Source of the DNA: Pseudomonas syringae
Lineage (GTDB): Bacteria > Pseudomonadota > Gammaproteobacteria > Pseudomonadales > Pseudomonadaceae
DNA length: 64,000 nucleotides
Direction: 5' to 3'
NCBI RefSeq assembly: GCF_000737245.1
Contig: NZ_JPQU01000109.1
Span: 101,082 to 165,081 of the forward strand
Shown here: piece after piece, positions 59,897 to 64,000 of the stretch
How positions within the stretch are numbered: the stretch's first letter is position 1
How the letters are laid out: each line of letters begins with the position of its first letter
Notes under the pieces: generated by a model
What the model saw: only the letters and a program-made list of their open reading frames with translations
Database searches by the model: none
What the model was told of the DNA's origin: nothing
Made by a program: the position numbers and the translations under genes

Positions 59897-60548
59897 ATTA
59901 TTTCGTCAACATTCTGTTAAGTTTTTGATAAGCGGTTTTAGTTTTTATGTAACCTATTGATTTAATTAAGAGTCAAAAAAACATCGCGTGCACTGCTTCG
60001 GTGCGGTGACGGTTTTTGGACGGTTTTACAACAGCTTGGATACGAGGTGAATGGCTGCATGAGTCGTTTTTTTAACGCCAGAAGTTAGTCGGGCTTACGG
60101 AGTTAGCAAGTTGTCTTTTGAATGTGCGTCCTCTCTAAAGTTTAAATGGCAGCGATCATTAGTTTGTCATCAAGGCGGTGTGAAAATCGCCTGGATGTGA
60201 TGTGTCGAATCGGCGGGACTCTGGTTAGTCCGTTTGGCCTAACGTGACATTTTCAATCCGGTAGGAAGCGATTTTTTCGAAGTTAGCTGCTTGCGAATGA
60301 ATCAGGACGAGTGCGTAGGAGAGGCTGTCCCCCTGCCAGGAAGGGAGGTTGTTGAGGTGATCCGCTTTCGGTTTGGCCTGATCTTTTTGAGTCAGGGTGC
60401 TTTACCCGCGAGGGTGATATCGGCCAAGGCCCTGGGCTGATCGAGGTAACCCAAGTGCAGCCGGCGTTCTGGGCGGTTGCTCAGTCCTTACAGGTGCTCC
60501 ATTATCTGCCCCGTCACAGGTCAATTTTTCGGGTCAGCAGGAGAACCA
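59897..60548. other. Divergent intergenic region between the EPS operon and the aminopeptidase gene
   Basis: About 650 bases, partly AT-rich (59897-59990), with no coding ORF I can support. It must hold upstream control sites for the EPS operon and the promoter of the aminopeptidase gene. No clear regulator box was identified. Confidence 0.45.
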
Positions 60549-62357
60549 ATGAGCAAGCAATCGGATACCAGCGCTGCAGTCGCGCAACGCCTTGCACAGA
60601 CGCGGGCTTTGATGAGTCGGGAGGGAATCGATGCTTACCTGGTGCCCTCTGCCGACCCGCATCTTTCAGAGTACTTGCCTGGGTATTGGCAAGGGCGGCA
60701 ATGGTTGTCAGGTTTCCATGGTTCCGTCGGCACGCTGATCATTACTCAGAGCTTCGCCGGCGTCTGGGCGGATAGCCGCTATTGGGAACAGGCAACCAAA
60801 GAGCTGGCCGGAAGCGGGATTGAATTGGTCAAGCTTTTGCCGGGTCAACAAGGACCGCTGGAATGGCTCGCCGAACAGGCCAAGGCTGACAGCGTAGTGG
60901 CCGTTGATGGGGCGGTGCTGGCGGTCGCTTCATCCCGGACATTGGCGAGCAAACTCTACGAATGCGGCGCACGCCTGCGTACTGATCTGGATTTGCTCAC
61001 CGAGCTTTGGCAGGACCGGCCGGCGTTGCCGACCAATCTGATCTATGAGCATCTACCTCCACAAGCTTCTATTGGAAGAGTTGAGAAGCTCGCGCGTCTG
61101 CGTCAAGTCATCACCGAGCGCGGTGCAGACTGGCATTTCATTGCGACCCTGGATGACATCGCCTGGCTGTTCAATCTGCGCGGTGCTGATGTTTCCTACA
61201 ATCCGGTGTTCATTTCCTTTGCCTTGATCGGGCCCAATAGCGTCAGTCTGTTTGTTGACTCGAAAAAGATTGATGCCCGCGTTCGCCAAAGCCTTGAGCA
61301 GGATGGCATCACGTTGCTGGAGTACACCCAGATCGGCGCGGCCCTGCGCGAAGTGCCGAAGGATGCTCGGCTGCTGATTGATCCGGCTCGGGTGACGTGT
61401 GGCCTGCTCGACTACCTTGACGCTGAAGTCTCGCTAATTGAAGGGCTGAACCCGACCACACTGTTCAAGTCCCAGAAAAGTGAGACTGACACTGGGCACA
61501 TCCGCCAGGCAATGGAGCAAGACGGCGCTGCGCTGTGTGAGTTCTTCTGCTGGCTCGACTCGGCTTTGGGCAGCGAGCCTGTGAGCGAATTGACCATTGA
61601 TGAGAAGTTGGGGCAGGCCCGGCAGCGGCGACCTGGCTACATTTCAGCCAGCTTTGCCACTATCGCTGGCTTTAATGGTAACGGCGCTATGCCTCATTAC
61701 CGGGCGACGGAGCAGGAATACGCGCAGATCGAGGGTGATGGCCTGTTGCTGATCGATTCCGGTGGCCAGTATCTGGGAGGTACTACGGACATCACTCGCA
61801 TGGTGCCGATCGGCACGCCAAGTGCTGAGCAGAAGGGCGATTGTACGAGGGTCCTGAAGGGAGTCATTGCGCTGTCACGTGCCCGCTTTCCAAAGGGGAT
61901 ACTTTCCCCGTTGCTGGATTCCATTGCTCGTGCGCCAATTTGGGCTGACGGCGTCAATTACGGGCACGGCACCGGTCATGGCGTTGGGTACTTCCTGAAT
62001 GTCCATGAAGGGCCGCAGGTGATTGCCTATCAAGCACCCGCTACCCCGCAGACGGCAATGCAGCCGGGTATGATCACCTCCATCGAGCCGGGAACGTATC
62101 GGCCGGGACGTTGGGGTGTTCGAATCGAGAACCTGGTGATCAATCGTGAGGCAGGTAAAACCGAGTTCGGGGAGTTCCTGGAGTTCGAAACCCTGACCCT
62201 GTGCCCGATCGATACTCGATGCCTTAATGTAGACGCGTTGACTGCCGAGGAGCGTGATTGGCTGAACAACTACCACGCGCAAGTCAATCAGCGTCTCAGC
62301 CCTCTTTTGCAAGGTGCCGCATTGCTTTGGCTGCGCACCCGGACCGTTGCCATCTGA
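60549..62357 (+). CDS. Aminopeptidase P family (M24B) metallopeptidase, long form
   Basis: A 602-residue protein with two creatinase-like N-terminal domains (about 1-300) and an M24 catalytic domain. Metal-ligand motifs are visible: IDSGGQYLGGTTDITR (two Asp), GHGTGHGVG and NVHEGP (His), SIEPGTY (Glu) and EFLEFETLTL (Glu). It removes N-terminal residues before proline in the cytosol. ATG 60549 follows AGGAG; the open frame before it lacks a site. The length matches the three-domain, XPNPEP1-like group rather than classical PepP. Confidence 0.92.
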   Translation: MSKQSDTSAAVAQRLAQTRALMSREGIDAYLVPSADPHLSEYLPGYWQGRQWLSGFHGSVGTLIITQSFAGVWADSRYWEQATKELAGSGIELVKLLPGQQGPLEWLAEQAKADSVVAVDGAVLAVASSRTLASKLYECGARLRTDLDLLTELWQDRPALPTNLIYEHLPPQASIGRVEKLARLRQVITERGADWHFIATLDDIAWLFNLRGADVSYNPVFISFALIGPNSVSLFVDSKKIDARVRQSLEQDGITLLEYTQIGAALREVPKDARLLIDPARVTCGLLDYLDAEVSLIEGLNPTTLFKSQKSETDTGHIRQAMEQDGAALCEFFCWLDSALGSEPVSELTIDEKLGQARQRRPGYISASFATIAGFNGNGAMPHYRATEQEYAQIEGDGLLLIDSGGQYLGGTTDITRMVPIGTPSAEQKGDCTRVLKGVIALSRARFPKGILSPLLDSIARAPIWADGVNYGHGTGHGVGYFLNVHEGPQVIAYQAPATPQTAMQPGMITSIEPGTYRPGRWGVRIENLVINREAGKTEFGEFLEFETLTLCPIDTRCLNVDALTAEERDWLNNYHAQVNQRLSPLLQGAALLWLRTRTVAI

Positions 62358-62407
62358 CGTAGGCATCCCGCGGGCGGGCGACAACGCCACGTCCCGCCGG
62401 GGTGGCA

Positions 62408-62701
62408 TCAAGGTTTAGCAGGTTTCTTGCAAATGATGATCATGCTGCGACTGGTATAGCCCGCCGGATTCAATCCGAACGGGTAGTCGCCAGGATCTTC
62501 GACGGTATCACCCGACTTGGCGATGACCCTGTAGTTTTTTGAAACGCAGGAATCAGTTGCCATTCGATAGCATTGGTCCCACGACGAGGACAATCCGGAG
62601 CAGTTGATGTGAATCCCGCGCTTGCCTTGTTTGATCGGTTTCGATGTGGCTGCACAGCCCGCAACAATCAGGGCCATCAGCGCTATAAAAATATACTTCA
62701 T
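62408..62701 (-). CDS. Small lipoprotein
   Basis: The 97-residue protein starts at ATG 62701 after AAGGAAGGGA. It has a lipoprotein signal with lipobox LIVAGC (Cys16) and a mature part with several more cysteines (NCSGLSSSWDQC, DSCVSKNY, IICKKPAKP), suggesting disulfides in the periplasm. It converges with the aminopeptidase gene. No family name is recognised with certainty. Confidence 0.75.
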   Translation of the reverse strand: MKYIFIALMALIVAGCAATSKPIKQGKRGIHINCSGLSSSWDQCYRMATDSCVSKNYRVIAKSGDTVEDPGDYPFGLNPAGYTSRSMIIICKKPAKP

Positions 62702-62879
62702 TCCCTTCCTTACCCTGGCAATTATCCAAAGCCAGATGCTCGCTTGAATGTATTGCTCAGCAACCTGACTCGACACTCGTGCCTGATTCGAAAATCCGTT
62801 TCAAGCGTCGCCAAGCCCTAAACATGGCTCAACGACGTTACAAATGCTAGTGACATCTCACTTCTCAATGAAACAGTCT

Positions 62880-63767
62880 TCAATCAGCAGGTATCAATTG
62901 CGCGGTGTCGCGCCGTGCTGTAAGGGTCGCGCCTGCCGAAGCCATGATGATTGCGCTGATGGCCAGCCATTGCGTCAGACTCAAGTGCTCGCTGAGGAAC
63001 AATATCCCTGACAAGGCGCCGAAGGCGGGTTCGATACTGGCCAGGGTGCCAAATGTGCGGGCCGGCATTCGGGTCAAAGCGACCATCTCCAGGCTGTAGG
63101 GGAGGGCGGTAGACAGGATTGCAACAGCAATGGCTGTGGGTACCAGGCTTATATCCCAGAGCGCCGGGCCAGCGTGGACCACTCCAATTGGCGCAATGAA
63201 GATCGCCGCTATGAGCACGCCTAGAGCTGCAGTCTGAATCCCGTTATCTTCGCCCGCCTTCTGACCAAACAAGATGTAGGCTGCCCAGCAAATGCCGGCA
63301 CCCAAGGCATAAGCCACGCCAGTCATATCCAGGTTGGCGGTTTCCTGGCCGATGGGTATGAGCAAGAGCAGTCCGGTGGCTGCCAGGCCAATCCATACAA
63401 AATCCAATGGCTTGCGGGAGGCGAATAACGCTACGGCGAGTGGCCCGGTAAACTCCAGCGCAACGGCTATCCCCAGAGGTACGCTGCGTAGCGACATGTA
63501 GAACAGGAAATTCATGCCTCCCAAGGCGATGCCATAGATAAACACCGTACGTAGCGACCTGGCGGTGAAGCGTGCACGCCAGGGCCTGAGCACTAGAAGC
63601 AAAATGATGCTGGCAAAAATCAGCCTTAAAGACGTCGTGCCTTGTGCGCCTACCAGAGGAAACAGGGTTTTCGCCAGTGAGGCGCCTGTCTGTATCGACG
63701 CCATGGCAATCAGCAGTAACCCGATGGGAAACATAATGGTTGTAATGGGGCGCGGGTTGTTAATCAT
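62880..63767 (-). CDS. rhtA: EamA-family transporter, RhtA-like
   Basis: A 295-residue protein with ten predicted membrane helices in two EamA halves (SLAKTLFPLVGAQGTTSLRLIFA, FYMSLRSVPLGIAVALEFTGPLAVA, YSLEMVALTRMPARTFGTLASIEPAFGALSG). The pattern matches RhtA, an exporter of homoserine and threonine. The exported compound is inferred by family only. Confidence 0.88.
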   Translation of the reverse strand: MINNPRPITTIMFPIGLLLIAMASIQTGASLAKTLFPLVGAQGTTSLRLIFASIILLLVLRPWRARFTARSLRTVFIYGIALGGMNFLFYMSLRSVPLGIAVALEFTGPLAVALFASRKPLDFVWIGLAATGLLLLIPIGQETANLDMTGVAYALGAGICWAAYILFGQKAGEDNGIQTAALGVLIAAIFIAPIGVVHAGPALWDISLVPTAIAVAILSTALPYSLEMVALTRMPARTFGTLASIEPAFGALSGILFLSEHLSLTQWLAISAIIMASAGATLTARRDTAQLIPAD

Positions 63768-63932
63768 TGGGTGTCAGGTCCACTGTCGGCGGGTAAGTCG
63801 GGTAAGGCCGCTATGATGCTTAAGATTGGTCGGGTGGGCAATATATTGCTCATCCCGTGTTTCCCTTCTATATAGGTAATAAGGGTAATTCAGCCGCTTA
63901 GAACACTTTTTGTGAAAAGTTCAAATTAACGG

Positions 63933-63960
63933 TTGACGTGGTTCTGAATCTCTCTATAAT
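63933..63960 (+). promoter_or_regulatory. Strong sigma70 promoter at the right edge
   Basis: TTGACG (63933-63938), a 16-base spacer and a consensus TATAAT (63955-63960). The short GC-containing stretch after the -10 and the lack of any ORF suggest a stable-RNA (tRNA or rRNA) promoter reading out of the window. Confidence 0.6.
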
Positions 63961-64000
63961 TCGCACCTCTTCTGGCGCAGACAGAACGAAAAACTCCTTG

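Noticed and set aside
63105..63112. GGCGGTAG as another ops element
   Set aside because: It lies inside the EamA gene on the opposite strand and continues AC instead of CGT or CAT; an 8-mer is expected by chance at this length.
1..64000. CRISPR arrays, insertion sequences, tRNA or rRNA genes
   Set aside because: No regularly spaced direct repeats, transposase gene or cloverleaf was recognised. All dispersed repeats are inverted REP-type elements.

Overview
This window is chromosomal DNA from a Pseudomonas, most likely of the P. fluorescens/P. syringae lineage. The evidence is the aroC, prmB and Smr neighbourhood, an RsmE-type CsrA, a gluconate (gnt) locus, Fec-type iron signalling, and many copies of short inverted repeats of the Pseudomonas REP type (arms such as GTAGGAGCGCGCTTGCCCGC). 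Almost all genes look native. The clearest accessory features are two small SOS-linked ORFs and a toxin-antitoxin pair at the left edge, a LuxR solo with a flavoprotein, and a large exopolysaccharide (EPS) operon.

Layout. 1-2.1 kb: a LexA-type box before two small unknown ORFs, a HigB/HigA-like type II toxin-antitoxin pair, and a 54-residue glycine-rich lipoprotein. 2.1-10.2 kb: Smr protein, isochorismatase-fold hydrolase, PrmB, an unknown membrane-anchored protein, alpha/beta hydrolase, then a tight aroC - MFS - acireductone-dioxygenase-like cluster in which the last protein has lost metal ligands. 10.5-13.5 kb: LuxR solo and FAD-dependent oxidoreductase, separated by a long leader. 13.6-17.6 kb: TonB receptor, FecR and FecI with a Fur box. 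17.8-24 kb: ketopantoate-reductase family protein, YdcH/DUF465 protein, a three-gene membrane-stress-like operon, rsmE and a chemoreceptor. 24-27.4 kb: gluconate permease, gluconokinase and LacI-type regulator sharing AGACAGCGCTGTCT operators. 27.6-33 kb: periplasmic glycerophosphodiesterase, diguanylate cyclase, 2-hydroxyacid dehydrogenase, PEBP protein and MarR regulator. 33-38.6 kb: short-chain 3-oxoacid (acetoacetate or dehydrocarnitine) module with CoA-transferase A/B, AtoE permease, LysR regulator and a GntP permease. 38.7-40.5 kb: lipoprotein, LysE exporter, SsuE-like flavin reductase.

40.7-59.9 kb is one minus-strand, 16-gene Wzx-dependent EPS operon: 2OG-Fe dioxygenase, DegT aminotransferase, Wzx, GT2, Wzb, Wzc, WbqC, RfaH, GT2, GT4, PslG-like glycoside hydrolase, GT4, acyltransferase, GT4, WcaJ and Wza, closed by a terminator. 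Its roughly 350-nt leader carries two exact copies of the RfaH recruitment element ops (GGCGGTAGCGTG), and the operon encodes its own RfaH. A third close ops match lies in the long leader of the flavoprotein gene near 11.8 kb, which suggests that one elongation factor controls two separate loci. No Wzy polymerase or sugar-nucleotide gene is present in the operon. 60-64 kb: an aminopeptidase P family enzyme, a small lipoprotein, an EamA/RhtA-like exporter, and at the right edge a strong sigma70-type promoter reading out of the window.

All calls come from reading the sequence and from knowledge of the families. No database search was run.
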